A stretch of 64,000 nucleotides of DNA from an archaeon (GTDB taxonomy: Archaea > Aenigmatarchaeota > Aenigmatarchaeia > QMZP01 > JAFGSV01). Shown one piece after another: positions 27,770 to 36,182 of this stretch. The stretch lies in NCBI GenBank assembly GCA_028279705.1, contig JANQNF010000001.1, positions 55,632-119,631 on the forward strand, in the 5' to 3' direction. The position numbers were made by a program, and so were the translations under genes. The notes under the pieces were generated by a model. The model saw only the letters and a program-made list of their open reading frames with translations. It did no database searches and was not told where the DNA came from. Numbering within the stretch: the stretch's first letter is position 1; each line of letters opens with the position of its first letter.

Positions 27770-28489
27770 TTAAAATTGTTCATCACCCTCGATTATGAGG
27801 AAATCAGAACCGGATTCCAGCGTGAACGTGACGCTGTAGTTGTTAAGGAAGCTGTAAGACGTGCTCATGTGGGCCTTCACCTGCCCCCTCGGAAGCGTGT
27901 CGCCTTCCACAACGATTTCCGTATATCCCGTCCCGTTCATTGAATCCGGGTTGCTGTCAATGGAGACCTCAAGCCTTTCCAGATCCATCCATTCATCCAG
28001 GTCCTTGTTGTATATTCCTGTCAATATGTCACTTGTGTTGTACACCTGGTGCGAACTTTCATTGCCTATCTTACTGAAATGCACTTTGAGGTGCTGGTTC
28101 TCAAGCACGAAGAGGCCGAGAGTGGTATTTTCATACGCCCTGACGTCAAGGTTTGACCCAATGGTAAGATGTCCTATCTGCTGCATGCTCCTTGGTGAAA
28201 CGACCATGGAGTCGGTCTCAAGAGCCCATTTGATGCTGTCGAGTTCATCGTCCATTTCGAGCGTGCCTGCACCCATCGTCACGTAAAGGCTGGTCCTGCT
28301 GCCCTTTCCCTGCGATGCCACGCTCTGGATAGCATCGTCGAGTTCCAGCATGAAAGACTTTGTTTGTTCGAAAATCGAAGCGGCCTGCATTGAATATATC
28401 ACTGGTGCGGACATGCTATAGACGAGGAAGACGAGCGTTACTATTACCGCGAGGAATATAACCTCTGTACTGATGCTTATACCTTTCAT
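27770..28489 (-). CDS. Pilin-like membrane-anchored protein
   Basis: 239 residues. The leader MKG|ISISTEVIFLAVIVTLVFLV resembles a class III signal peptide with a KG cleavage site, Glu at +6 as in many pilins, and a hydrophobic helix to about residue 27. The remaining domain is mixed alpha/beta with sequons and an acidic C-terminus (IIEGDEQF). It is the fourth of the five pilin-like genes after the archaeosortase gene. A minor pilin or pseudopilin role is likely but unproven. Confidence 0.78.
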   Translation of the reverse strand: MKGISISTEVIFLAVIVTLVFLVYSMSAPVIYSMQAASIFEQTKSFMLELDDAIQSVASQGKGSRTSLYVTMGAGTLEMDDELDSIKWALETDSMVVSPRSMQQIGHLTIGSNLDVRAYENTTLGLFVLENQHLKVHFSKIGNESSHQVYNTSDILTGIYNKDLDEWMDLERLEVSIDSNPDSMNGTGYTEIVVEGDTLPRGQVKAHMSTSYSFLNNYSVTFTLESGSDFLIIEGDEQF

Positions 28490-28517
28490 AAAATCCCGCT
28501 GTATCTAATTTGGCTTT

Positions 28518-29060
28518 TCAGGCTAATATCTCTTTCCTTACGGTGTTTCCTTCCCTTTCCAGGGAAAGCGTGGAGTAAATGCTGGTCTTGTTTGTGAGCA
28601 GCGTGGCATGGAAACTTTCACCACTTACAGTGACCGTAACATTGAACACCGGTTCGGATACTGCGAAAACCGACGAGTTGACACTGTCCACGCCGACGTA
28701 TATGCCACCATACGTTCCGGACACATTGACACCGACAGTTCCTGGCATGTCAAGGTTACCTGCACTGGCATTAATACTCCCGTTGATTGGCAGGAATATC
28801 ACCCACACCGCCTCTAGAGCCACTCCCTTTGAAAGAACGGTATCTCTTGAAAAATTCATGAAACCGTATGCCGTGTCCACAGGAACTGAGCTGTTCACGC
28901 CTATGTTGAGCGCGTGCGGAAGTTCTTTTTGCAGGTTATCTGCGATGAAATTCATGTCATCTGCCGGCGATTTGCTGATCTTCATTACAGGTGATACTCC
29001 GAAGAAGAACAGTGCGCATATGAATATGGCGCCTATTATGAAGAATTGCCCCTTGCGCAT
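28518..29060 (-). CDS. Pilin-like protein with RKGQ leader
   Basis: 180 residues starting MRKG|QFFIIGAIFICALFFFG: short basic leader, G|Q cleavage site, hydrophobic helix. A beta-rich domain follows with sequons and no Cys beyond the helix. It starts 1 nt after the stop of the upstream gene, indicating translational coupling in the operon. Confidence 0.78.
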   Translation of the reverse strand: MRKGQFFIIGAIFICALFFFGVSPVMKISKSPADDMNFIADNLQKELPHALNIGVNSSVPVDTAYGFMNFSRDTVLSKGVALEAVWVIFLPINGSINASAGNLDMPGTVGVNVSGTYGGIYVGVDSVNSSVFAVSEPVFNVTVTVSGESFHATLLTNKTSIYSTLSLEREGNTVRKEILA

Positions 29061-29061
29061 T

Positions 29062-29436
29062 TTAGTTTCTGAAGATATAGAGAATCACCTCCATGGGTTC
29101 ATGGTACTCGTCTCCCGATATGAGGAGACTAGATCTCCACACATTTTCCTCTTCCGGTGCAGTGCCTACACATACGGTCTGGTTGCATATTGTGACAGAG
29201 TGATTGTACCCTGACATGTATCCGGTAGCCGCTATTTCCGATTCTATTGAAGACAGGTCCTTTGCTGCAGCGTATTGTCTCAGCACCCCTTTCTCGTAAA
29301 CGGCATCGAGCGCTCTGTTTCCTGTAGCGTCAGCAGACGACGGAACATGAACGCTAGTTGAAGCAAGGCCTGCCACAAACATCAGTATGACCATGCCCGC
29401 GATAACGGATTCAACTGTCTTCCACTGCCCCTTCAT
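29062..29436 (-). CDS. Pilin-like protein with MKGQ leader
   Basis: 124 residues starting MKGQ|WKTVESVIAGMVILMFVAG, a class III-like leader with Glu at about +5 of the mature helix. A small domain follows with a close Cys pair (ICNQTVCVG) and an acidic run. The ATG at 29436 overlaps the TAA stop of the preceding gene (TAATG), a classic coupled start; an ATG at 29442 would add two residues. The small size fits a minor pseudopilin. Confidence 0.78.
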   Translation of the reverse strand: MKGQWKTVESVIAGMVILMFVAGLASTSVHVPSSADATGNRALDAVYEKGVLRQYAAAKDLSSIESEIAATGYMSGYNHSVTICNQTVCVGTAPEEENVWRSSLLISGDEYHEPMEVILYIFRN

Positions 29437-30128
29437 TACCATAACCTCACACTCAAGTTTACACTGCCGCCTTCCCACATCTCTCCTGTGACAGGAAGCA
29501 CGAAAACCTCCCTTGCGGAAACTGGCACGGGCAATCCGCATGTGTATGAACTTTCCTGCATCTCTACCAGTACATTAAAATCGAATGTGACTCCTATATC
29601 GTTTCTCACACTTTCGTAACTCTGGTTGATCAGGCCGCATACATGACTTATTTTTGTACTGGAGAATATGCTTTGCACTTCTGTTGCCCACAATGAACTC
29701 TGATTATTATCTACTGGTGCAATCTCCTGGTTGCAGTTGAGACCCTCATCGGACTCTACATTCTCCACGAAAAAATAATTATTTCCCGAAGTCAGGTTAG
29801 CCTTCCAGTAAATCCTGTCACCTGTGATGTTACATGGCAGGCTGCTATTTGAGAACCTGCTCTTTACAACTCTGGCAGAGTTCATGCCTACACCCGTCCA
29901 GTTCATATACGCCCAGACGGTTATGTTGTCTGCACCCGACGGCACTGTGATGTTTGCAGGCGTGCTTGAGAATTCCACCTTCATGTAATCTGATATTTTC
30001 CCCATTGCCTGCAGTGCAGGCTCTTTCCTGGAGACCATCTCCCCCGCACTTATTAGTGAATAGTAAGAGAATGCCCATGTGATTAACATGAGAAATGTAA
30101 CGACAGCTATTACCCAGTCAACTCGCAT
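29436..30128 (-). CDS. Membrane-anchored surface protein of the pilin-like operon
   Basis: 230 residues. An N-terminal hydrophobic helix (MRVDWVIAVVTFLMLITWAF) lacks the KG cleavage site of its neighbours, so it may keep its anchor. The outer domain has many N-X-S/T sequons and four or five Cys. It is the first gene after the archaeosortase, 3 nt apart, and overlaps the next by 1 nt. It could be the initiating or tip-like subunit of the assembly, which is inference. Confidence 0.72.
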   Translation of the reverse strand: MRVDWVIAVVTFLMLITWAFSYYSLISAGEMVSRKEPALQAMGKISDYMKVEFSSTPANITVPSGADNITVWAYMNWTGVGMNSARVVKSRFSNSSLPCNITGDRIYWKANLTSGNNYFFVENVESDEGLNCNQEIAPVDNNQSSLWATEVQSIFSSTKISHVCGLINQSYESVRNDIGVTFDFNVLVEMQESSYTCGLPVPVSAREVFVLPVTGEMWEGGSVNLSVRLW

Positions 30129-30131
30129 ACT

Positions 30132-30680
30132 TTATCTTTCTTTTATCGCGATTATATGCTTTTGTAGATTTTCCCAGTTGAGCCACCCAAGCCACAGTAT
30201 CATCACAAGCGATATCAATCCGGCCTGCCAGAGGAAATCGTGGAAGAACAACGCAAGCTCGCGGTCCAGCATCCTCTCTATAAGGACCACTACTGTTATC
30301 CTCGTCAAATTGCCGAGGTATATGAGAGGTATGCCCACAACCAGACCTGCAAGCCTTTTTTTCATGCTTGCACCCAATGTCGCAAAGACCAGTGCAAAAA
30401 ACGCCATCATCGATTTCCATCCTGTACAATCGGGTCCTATGTATATGGGAAACGGCGAAGACTGTCCTATGACCAGTATGAGGCCATCCTTTTCAGCGAA
30501 AATTCCAAGCAAACCAATGATGGCATGCGCGTGGTCGCTTACCATAACCTGAAGCCAGTACATGTCGACGTTCAGAAGCAGTACGACATACATTGGAAGC
30601 GAAAGTAGAATGAGTCTTGCAAGGAACAAAAGGACGTTCAAAAGCTTCCTGTCATTCTTTCCCATCTTGGGCAGTTTCAT
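30132..30680 (-). CDS. Archaeosortase/exosortase-family transmembrane protease
   Basis: 182 residues with about five to six transmembrane helices. The three conserved catalytic residues of the family are in place: Cys85 in GPDCTGWKSM, Arg127 in GNLTRITVV and His147 in ALFFHDF. Archaeosortases cut a C-terminal sorting tail from surface proteins and transfer them to a membrane lipid. It is the first gene of a six-gene operon with pilin-like proteins; a TATA box (about 30700-30710) sits 25 nt before the ATG. No PGF-CTERM-type tail is visible on any surface protein in this window, so the substrate is unclear. Confidence 0.88.
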   Translation of the reverse strand: MKLPKMGKNDRKLLNVLLFLARLILLSLPMYVVLLLNVDMYWLQVMVSDHAHAIIGLLGIFAEKDGLILVIGQSSPFPIYIGPDCTGWKSMMAFFALVFATLGASMKKRLAGLVVGIPLIYLGNLTRITVVVLIERMLDRELALFFHDFLWQAGLISLVMILWLGWLNWENLQKHIIAIKER

Positions 30681-30721
30681 ATTAAAGTTTAGTTGATTCT
30701 AAATTATAAGGGTGTTATAGA

Positions 30722-31027
30722 ATGCAGATGAAATGTGAGAAGGCGGTAAGTGACATATTTCCAGTTGCCAGGTCACTTATAGCAAAGAAACTTGTGGACT
30801 CCTATGATTTTTCACAAACAAAGGCAGCAAGGCTCATGAACATCTCGCAGCCTGCTGTTTCCCAGTACAAGAAGAACATACGCGGGGCCAAGACTGGCGA
30901 CATTTCGGAAAGTCCCGGATTCATGGACATAGTCAATGACATTGCAAAGGGCCTTGCAGACGGCAGCATAAAACCTGACCACCTGAGTGATGAGATGTGC
31001 AGGCTGTGTAAATTGTTCAGGGAGTGA
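30722..31027 (+). CDS. HTH transcriptional regulator (COG2522-like)
   Basis: 101 residues. A helix-turn-helix is seen at about residues 24-50 (YDFSQTKAARLMNISQPAVSQY), and the C-terminus ends in a CRLC pair, the arrangement of small archaeal COG2522 regulators. The gene is divergent from the archaeosortase operon, with 41 bp between starts, so it may regulate that operon. An ATG at 30728 fits the TATA spacing slightly better than 30722. Confidence 0.82.
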   Translation: MQMKCEKAVSDIFPVARSLIAKKLVDSYDFSQTKAARLMNISQPAVSQYKKNIRGAKTGDISESPGFMDIVNDIAKGLADGSIKPDHLSDEMCRLCKLFRE

Positions 31028-31095
31028 ACTGTGAAAAACCTTAACATATTTAAGTCATGATAATAATCTAAACTGATATTGGATGTGACCAGTTT

Positions 31096-32634
31096 ATGGT
31101 GAAAAAGAAGACGACGAAAAAGAAAGCTCCCCTGAAGAAAACATCAAAGAAGACAGTGAAGAAGACGAAGGCTTCAGGAAGGAAGGTTTCTCCAGATATT
31201 TTCAAGGACAAGAGAATCTTCTACGTGGCAATAATTGCAGTAGTAATCATACTCGTTGGCTTGAGGATGAGCACGTTCACCATGCCTGCAGGCACCGCGG
31301 GCCAGACAGATGTTGTTACCCAGCAGGGAAGCGGGCCGGAGATAGCCGCTGGCGATACCATCAAGCTTGAGTACGTCGGCACGCTCGATGATGGAGAGCA
31401 ATTCGATTCCGGCGAACTCGAATTCGTTGCAGGTTCCGGCCAGATGATAGACGGCTTCGACGAAGCCGTTCTTGGCATGATGGAGGGCGGCGAGAAGACC
31501 TTCACCATACCGCCCGAGAAAGCATACGGCCAGCCGGACCCATCCAAAATGCAGGAAGTTCCCCTCACAAGAACCATAGACAAGATCATTGCGATAACCA
31601 CAAGCGAATTCGAGCAGGTTCTCGGTGAAAGTCCTGCCAAAGGAGAGACTTATAACAATGACAACATGCTGTGGCCCATAAAGGTGCTTTCAGTTTCCGG
31701 CGACAACGTTACGATCGAGTACATGGCCGAGGAAGGTGGCAAGATAGATTATCCTTACGGTACAGAGACAGTTCACCTGAAGAATGATAATATAGATATG
31801 GTACTTTCACCCATAGTCGGAAGCAACATAAACACGGCTACTGGAGTAATAAAGATAGCCAGTGCAGAATCTGACACGATGGTACTTGATTTCAACCACC
31901 CGCTTGCAGGCAAGTCCCTGACCTTCACTGTCAAGATAACTGACGTGACAGGGAGCGCCGAGGCGACGGGCGATGCAGCTGCCGAACCTTCAGGTGACGT
32001 ATGCGACCAGCTTGGCATAACAAAGTCTGACACGCCTTCCGTTGAGGTCTTCATAATGTCCTACTGCCCTTACGGACTCCAGATGCAAAAAGCAGCACTT
32101 CCTGCAATGGAACTGCTCGGTGAGGATGCGGATTTCAGCATAAAGTGGGTCTCATACATAATGCACGGCAAGAAGGAGATAGACGAAAACAACGTGCAGG
32201 AGTGCATCCAGAGCGAGTATGCTGACAAGTACGTGACGTATGCAACATGCTTTACTGCAAGCGATGACACCGAAGGCTGCATGACACAGGCAGGGATAGA
32301 CAGCTCCGTGATAGATTCATGCATTTCTGACCTGGACGAGGAGTTCAGCATAACTGACCTTTACAACGACCAGAGCACGTGGAGCAACGGCAGATACCCG
32401 CAGTATCCGGTACACGCCGCGGAGAACGCCCAGTATGGTGTGCGCGGTTCCCCGGCAACTGTCATAAACGGAAAACTTGTCAGTGTCAACAGGTCGCCAG
32501 AGGCTGTCAAGCAGGCAGTCTGCTGCGCATTCAACACAGCACCCTCAGCATGCAGCCAGCTTCTCAGTTCGGCACCCGCATCACCGGGTATCGGCGGCGG
32601 TACGGGCACCACTACCACTGGAGAATGCGGTTAA
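31096..32634 (+). CDS. Membrane-anchored FKBP (SlyD-type) peptidyl-prolyl isomerase fused to a thioredoxin-fold domain
   Basis: 512 residues. A Lys-rich cytosolic N-terminus (1-40) and one transmembrane helix (42-57) place the rest outside the cell. An FKBP domain with inserted flap follows (about 85-285), including YVGTLDDGEQFDSG, a GFDEAVLGM motif and the NHPLAGKSLTF signature of SlyD-type enzymes. From about 315 a thioredoxin-like domain has CPYG at 324-327 and a SPATVING cis-Pro loop; the first Cys is present but the second of a CxxC is replaced by Gly. Several further Cys resemble GILT-like proteins. Likely a folding catalyst for disulfide- and proline-rich surface proteins; the fusion is unusual. 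Confidence 0.88.
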   Translation: MVKKKTTKKKAPLKKTSKKTVKKTKASGRKVSPDIFKDKRIFYVAIIAVVIILVGLRMSTFTMPAGTAGQTDVVTQQGSGPEIAAGDTIKLEYVGTLDDGEQFDSGELEFVAGSGQMIDGFDEAVLGMMEGGEKTFTIPPEKAYGQPDPSKMQEVPLTRTIDKIIAITTSEFEQVLGESPAKGETYNNDNMLWPIKVLSVSGDNVTIEYMAEEGGKIDYPYGTETVHLKNDNIDMVLSPIVGSNINTATGVIKIASAESDTMVLDFNHPLAGKSLTFTVKITDVTGSAEATGDAAAEPSGDVCDQLGITKSDTPSVEVFIMSYCPYGLQMQKAALPAMELLGEDADFSIKWVSYIMHGKKEIDENNVQECIQSEYADKYVTYATCFTASDDTEGCMTQAGIDSSVIDSCISDLDEEFSITDLYNDQSTWSNGRYPQYPVHAAENAQYGVRGSPATVINGKLVSVNRSPEAVKQAVCCAFNTAPSACSQLLSSAPASPGIGGGTGTTTTGECG

Positions 32635-32666
32635 AGGTAGACTTTAGTCCGTGACCGACGGTGGAC

Positions 32667-35600
32667 TTACTTTTCCTTCCTGAGAACACTCTTCATCTTT
32701 CCCTTGAACCCGTCTGGCTGCTGCCTGTACGGGCTTGCAAGTTTATTGTAATTTCCCGAAGAGTACGCAGGCCTGTATCTTTGGACTATCTGGCCTGCCG
32801 ATGTAGGCCTGCTTCCCGGCACCTTCCCTTTAAGCGACCTGACCATACCGCTGACCTTCTTTGTGACAGATGCACCACCGGCTTTTGGCGAATAGCCTTT
32901 CCCTAATGCATACTTCTTCGAAGGGAACATCATGTAGATGAGCAGTCCCGCAGCGCCCACGCACACCGCGCCAACTATTAGCCAAATTATGGCAGCGTTC
33001 CAGAATACTGCTGAAGTGTCACTTACTCCAAGCTCTTCCATGAGCGTCCTGGTCGAGTCTAGGAGCGCGTTCAGCTCCTCCAGGTGCATGTACGCCTGGG
33101 CGTAATCCTCATCATCCATTGCTTTCTTCAGTGCATTGAAAAGCGTCTCTGTCGAATTTATTTTGGTCTCCATTGCAGTGAGGTTATCGCCCATGAGATG
33201 ACCTCTTATAACACTGAATTCCGCGACCACTTGGTTTACCAGTGCCGTGAAGTTCTGGTATGAAAGCTTTATCTCTTCTATTGCTTCCGGAAGCGGGTTT
33301 ACGACGAGCTTGAAACTTTTACTGTCCTCTGCAACAGAACTTGTCGTCGCCTTGAATGAAGCGTCGTGTTTTCCTATTTTTGCATCCTTGGAAAGAACGA
33401 ATGTTATGGCGAAATCACTTACCTTTCCTTCCTGCACGCTCACTGTTGCCGGAGTCACGTTGAAATTGACCCCTTCCACGCTCACGTCAACGTTCATTGT
33501 CACGGTAAGGTCCTGGTTACCGGCATTCCCGACAGTGACGTTCACGGTTTTTGATCCTCCTTGGATGATCGATACCTCTTCCTCATACTCGCTTATTCTT
33601 ATATCGTAGACTGCCTTGAGCTTGCACTTATGGCCGGTTGCGTAGTAACCGCTCTGGCACTCAAGTTCCTCGCATTCGAAATCGTCACTGCATATCTCAT
33701 CCGAATCGCAGCCCGAATCGCTCGTACATTCGTACTGCACCCCTCCTGTCGTGGTGTCACCTCCACTGGTAGTGTCACCGTCCCCGTCATCACTGCTCTC
33801 GTTTTTCACTTCAACTTCCGTTATCTTTGCGTACCAGAAAAGCGTTGAATTGAACGTGTATGACGCATTGACTGTTATGTTAGCGTCTCCTGCTGCATCA
33901 CCTTCTATGTCGACACTCGTAATGGTTTGCGTCGCACCCACTGCGAGGCTTCCGAAATATCCTGAAAGGCTGATGTCAAGGTAGGCCGACGGATCGTCAT
34001 CTGCACTGTAAGATACCGTGCTTGTGATGTTTGCAGTGCCCACGTTCTCGAAGTAGAAATCCTTCTCCCTCGTGTCACCGACGTTTACGTATGACAGTGC
34101 TTCGTGGCTCACTTCCAGAAACGGTGCAGTAATGTTATAGTTACCGCTGTTTGAGCTTAATCCCGAGTGGAGATTTCCTGTGTAGTTCTCGGTGACATTG
34201 ACTGTGACCGTATGGTTTCCGTATTCAACGTATCCTGTATGATACCATTCGTTTGAGTCTATGTTTCCAAGATAGATCTGGAAACCGGGAACAGTGTAGT
34301 TGAATGTGTAAACACCGTTACCTAGTGCATTCAGGCCACCTGTTTTGTTGTCGGCCATTGGGTCAGTTTCGGTTCTCTCCCCGTCACGCAGCTGCCATGT
34401 GTCATATACACTGAAATTGTATATGCTGAGCCCAGTCACCCCTGTACCGTTGTCGTAAAGAACTGTAACGTTCACGGTCACGTTGTCCGATGGATTTGGT
34501 ATCGGTGATGTGTCCGTCCCCATGCTTACACTGTTTACAGTTATGTTGAGATTAGTCGAGAACGACTCAGTTAGCGTGTTGTCGCTTTCATGCTGTTCCG
34601 TTTCTATGCCCGTATAATCCGCTTCTGCCATCACGTAGTAATCCCCTTGGCTGCTGTTCACGCCGAACGAGTACATGAATGAAGCTGCCTGTCCCTGTGC
34701 AAGGCTCGTGTTAAGGACGGTGACGCTGGTGTTCATGGCAATCGGACCTGAAGCAGGGCTGCTGTCGTCGTCGAAATAAACCCTTATATAGGTGTTGTTG
34801 GTCACCACGTCAGCCGTGCCGTTGTTCTTCACCGTGACATTGACCGATATGTTCATGCCAACGTAAGGTGATATTGTCTTGTTGAAAATCACACTTTCTA
34901 CAATGATGTTGGACCTGTCACCCACGTTGACCGTGAAGTTCTGGGTCGCGAATGACGAATTCGAAACAGTGTCCCAGCATCTCACGTTCCATATGTAGGC
35001 GACCTGCTGATCATTGTCGGTACTGAAACCATAAACCGTTATGTTGTTCATCTGGTTATTTACCGGACTGCTTTCCGTACTGCTCAGCGTCCAGTTATAC
35101 CCGGTGGAATTTGCAACCCACACGCTGCAGTTTTCAAGGGAGCCTGACGTATCATGTGGAGTGAAGTTGAATTCGACATCACCGTCATCGTCCCAGCCGT
35201 TGTTGACGGGATTATTCAGCGTCACTGTCGGTGCCATTATATCGTAAAAGAACCAGCTCGTGCTCGTGCTCTCATTGAAATTTCCTGTAGTGTCATATGA
35301 GCTTGCATTGAAAGTGTAATTCCCGTCGTATGAAGGCGTCCATGATGTCGTGCAGTTCCACGTGCTTGCGGAAACCAGCGTGCAGTTCTCGCTTGTGCTT
35401 CCCATGGACTGGCTTGCGTTTGACGCGTTTACCATAGTGATAGCGGCTGTAGAATTGTCGAGTGACGCATCTATCAAGCTGACCCATGCTAATATGGTAC
35501 CCGTCGTGTAGGTTGAGTTGTCATCGAAAGCCGAGAATCTCGGTGCAAGGCCGTCTATCCCGCTTGATATGTTCTGAGATACCGTGTACCCGTTGGTCTC

Positions 35601-36086
35601 GTTACGAACAGTCACGTTCCATTGGTGCACGTCCTCGCCTGCGGACGTGCTTGACGTGGCATTGAACCAGATGTTTATTGTGCCCCCGCTAGTAATGTTT
35701 GCAGTGGAAGTGTTACATTTCACAAGCGTCACGTTGGCGGTACCGTCGCTACTCATATTGTAACATCCCCAGCTGGAATTCGAGGTCTGGTTGGTCGACA
35801 TGTCTACAGAAAACGTCGCGTTTGCGTCGGCTGCGAGCGGCACGGATATGTTTATCTCGATTATGGAAAGAGAAGAGTTCGTGTTGTTTATCATGAGGTT
35901 TATAACCTCGTTACCGCCGCTCTGTGTCCAGTTGTCACTTCCCGTGGTCGAAAGTTCCATGTATACGTCGTCGTAGTCAGCAGTACTCGTCACACCACTT
36001 GCCGGAAGAAGCATGATGATGCTGAATATGATTGTGAATAGAAAGGCGTAGCCTGCATGTGTACTGCTGAACTTTAGTCTTGACAT
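32667..36086 (-). CDS. Large CARDB-rich surface protein with helical hairpin and TM anchor
   Basis: 1139 residues. After a signal/anchor helix (about 10-30) come Ig/CARDB-like beta domains full of N-X-S/T sequons, a linker of DGDGDTTSGGDTTTGG type, a Cys-rich segment (CDSDEICSDDFECEELEC), a NEW3-like domain, a helical hairpin (about 960-1040), a transmembrane helix (about 1045-1068) and a basic Gly/Ser/Arg-rich cytosolic tail. ATG 36086 (MSRLKFSS) is preferred over 36101. A TATA-like AATATTATATT lies at about 36115-36125. The gene converges on the FKBP-thioredoxin gene. Probably a major cell-envelope protein; no enzymatic motif seen. Confidence 0.83.
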   Translation of the reverse strand: MSRLKFSSTHAGYAFLFTIIFSIIMLLPASGVTSTADYDDVYMELSTTGSDNWTQSGGNEVINLMINNTNSSLSIIEINISVPLAADANATFSVDMSTNQTSNSSWGCYNMSSDGTANVTLVKCNTSTANITSGGTINIWFNATSSTSAGEDVHQWNVTVRNETNGYTVSQNISSGIDGLAPRFSAFDDNSTYTTGTILAWVSLIDASLDNSTAAITMVNASNASQSMGSTSENCTLVSASTWNCTTSWTPSYDGNYTFNASSYDTTGNFNESTSTSWFFYDIMAPTVTLNNPVNNGWDDDGDVEFNFTPHDTSGSLENCSVWVANSTGYNWTLSSTESSPVNNQMNNITVYGFSTDNDQQVAYIWNVRCWDTVSNSSFATQNFTVNVGDRSNIIVESVIFNKTISPYVGMNISVNVTVKNNGTADVVTNNTYIRVYFDDDSSPASGPIAMNTSVTVLNTSLAQGQAASFMYSFGVNSSQGDYYVMAEADYTGIETEQHESDNTLTESFSTNLNITVNSVSMGTDTSPIPNPSDNVTVNVTVLYDNGTGVTGLSIYNFSVYDTWQLRDGERTETDPMADNKTGGLNALGNGVYTFNYTVPGFQIYLGNIDSNEWYHTGYVEYGNHTVTVNVTENYTGNLHSGLSSNSGNYNITAPFLEVSHEALSYVNVGDTREKDFYFENVGTANITSTVSYSADDDPSAYLDISLSGYFGSLAVGATQTITSVDIEGDAAGDANITVNASYTFNSTLFWYAKITEVEVKNESSDDGDGDTTSGGDTTTGGVQYECTSDSGCDSDEICSDDFECEELECQSGYYATGHKCKLKAVYDIRISEYEEEVSIIQGGSKTVNVTVGNAGNQDLTVTMNVDVSVEGVNFNVTPATVSVQEGKVSDFAITFVLSKDAKIGKHDASFKATTSSVAEDSKSFKLVVNPLPEAIEEIKLSYQNFTALVNQVVAEFSVIRGHLMGDNLTAMETKINSTETLFNALKKAMDDEDYAQAYMHLEELNALLDSTRTLMEELGVSDTSAVFWNAAIIWLIVGAVCVGAAGLLIYMMFPSKKYALGKGYSPKAGGASVTKKVSGMVRSLKGKVPGSRPTSAGQIVQRYRPAYSSGNYNKLASPYRQQPDGFKGKMKSVLRKEK

Positions 36087-36157
36087 TTGAATTCCCCGCA
36101 TGGAAAGAATGGTAATATAATATTGGTTTTATCTACTATTTTAATTCAACACACTCA

Positions 36158-36171
36158 AACAGTTAACTGTT
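36158..36171. promoter_or_regulatory. 14-bp perfect palindrome upstream of a large surface-protein gene
   Basis: AACAGTTAACTGTT lies between the ligase stop (36183) and the start of the leftward surface-protein gene (36086), about 35 bp upstream of its TATA-like element. It has no loop, so an operator is likelier than a terminator. Confidence 0.4.
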
Positions 36172-36182
36172 AAGGGTAACGC

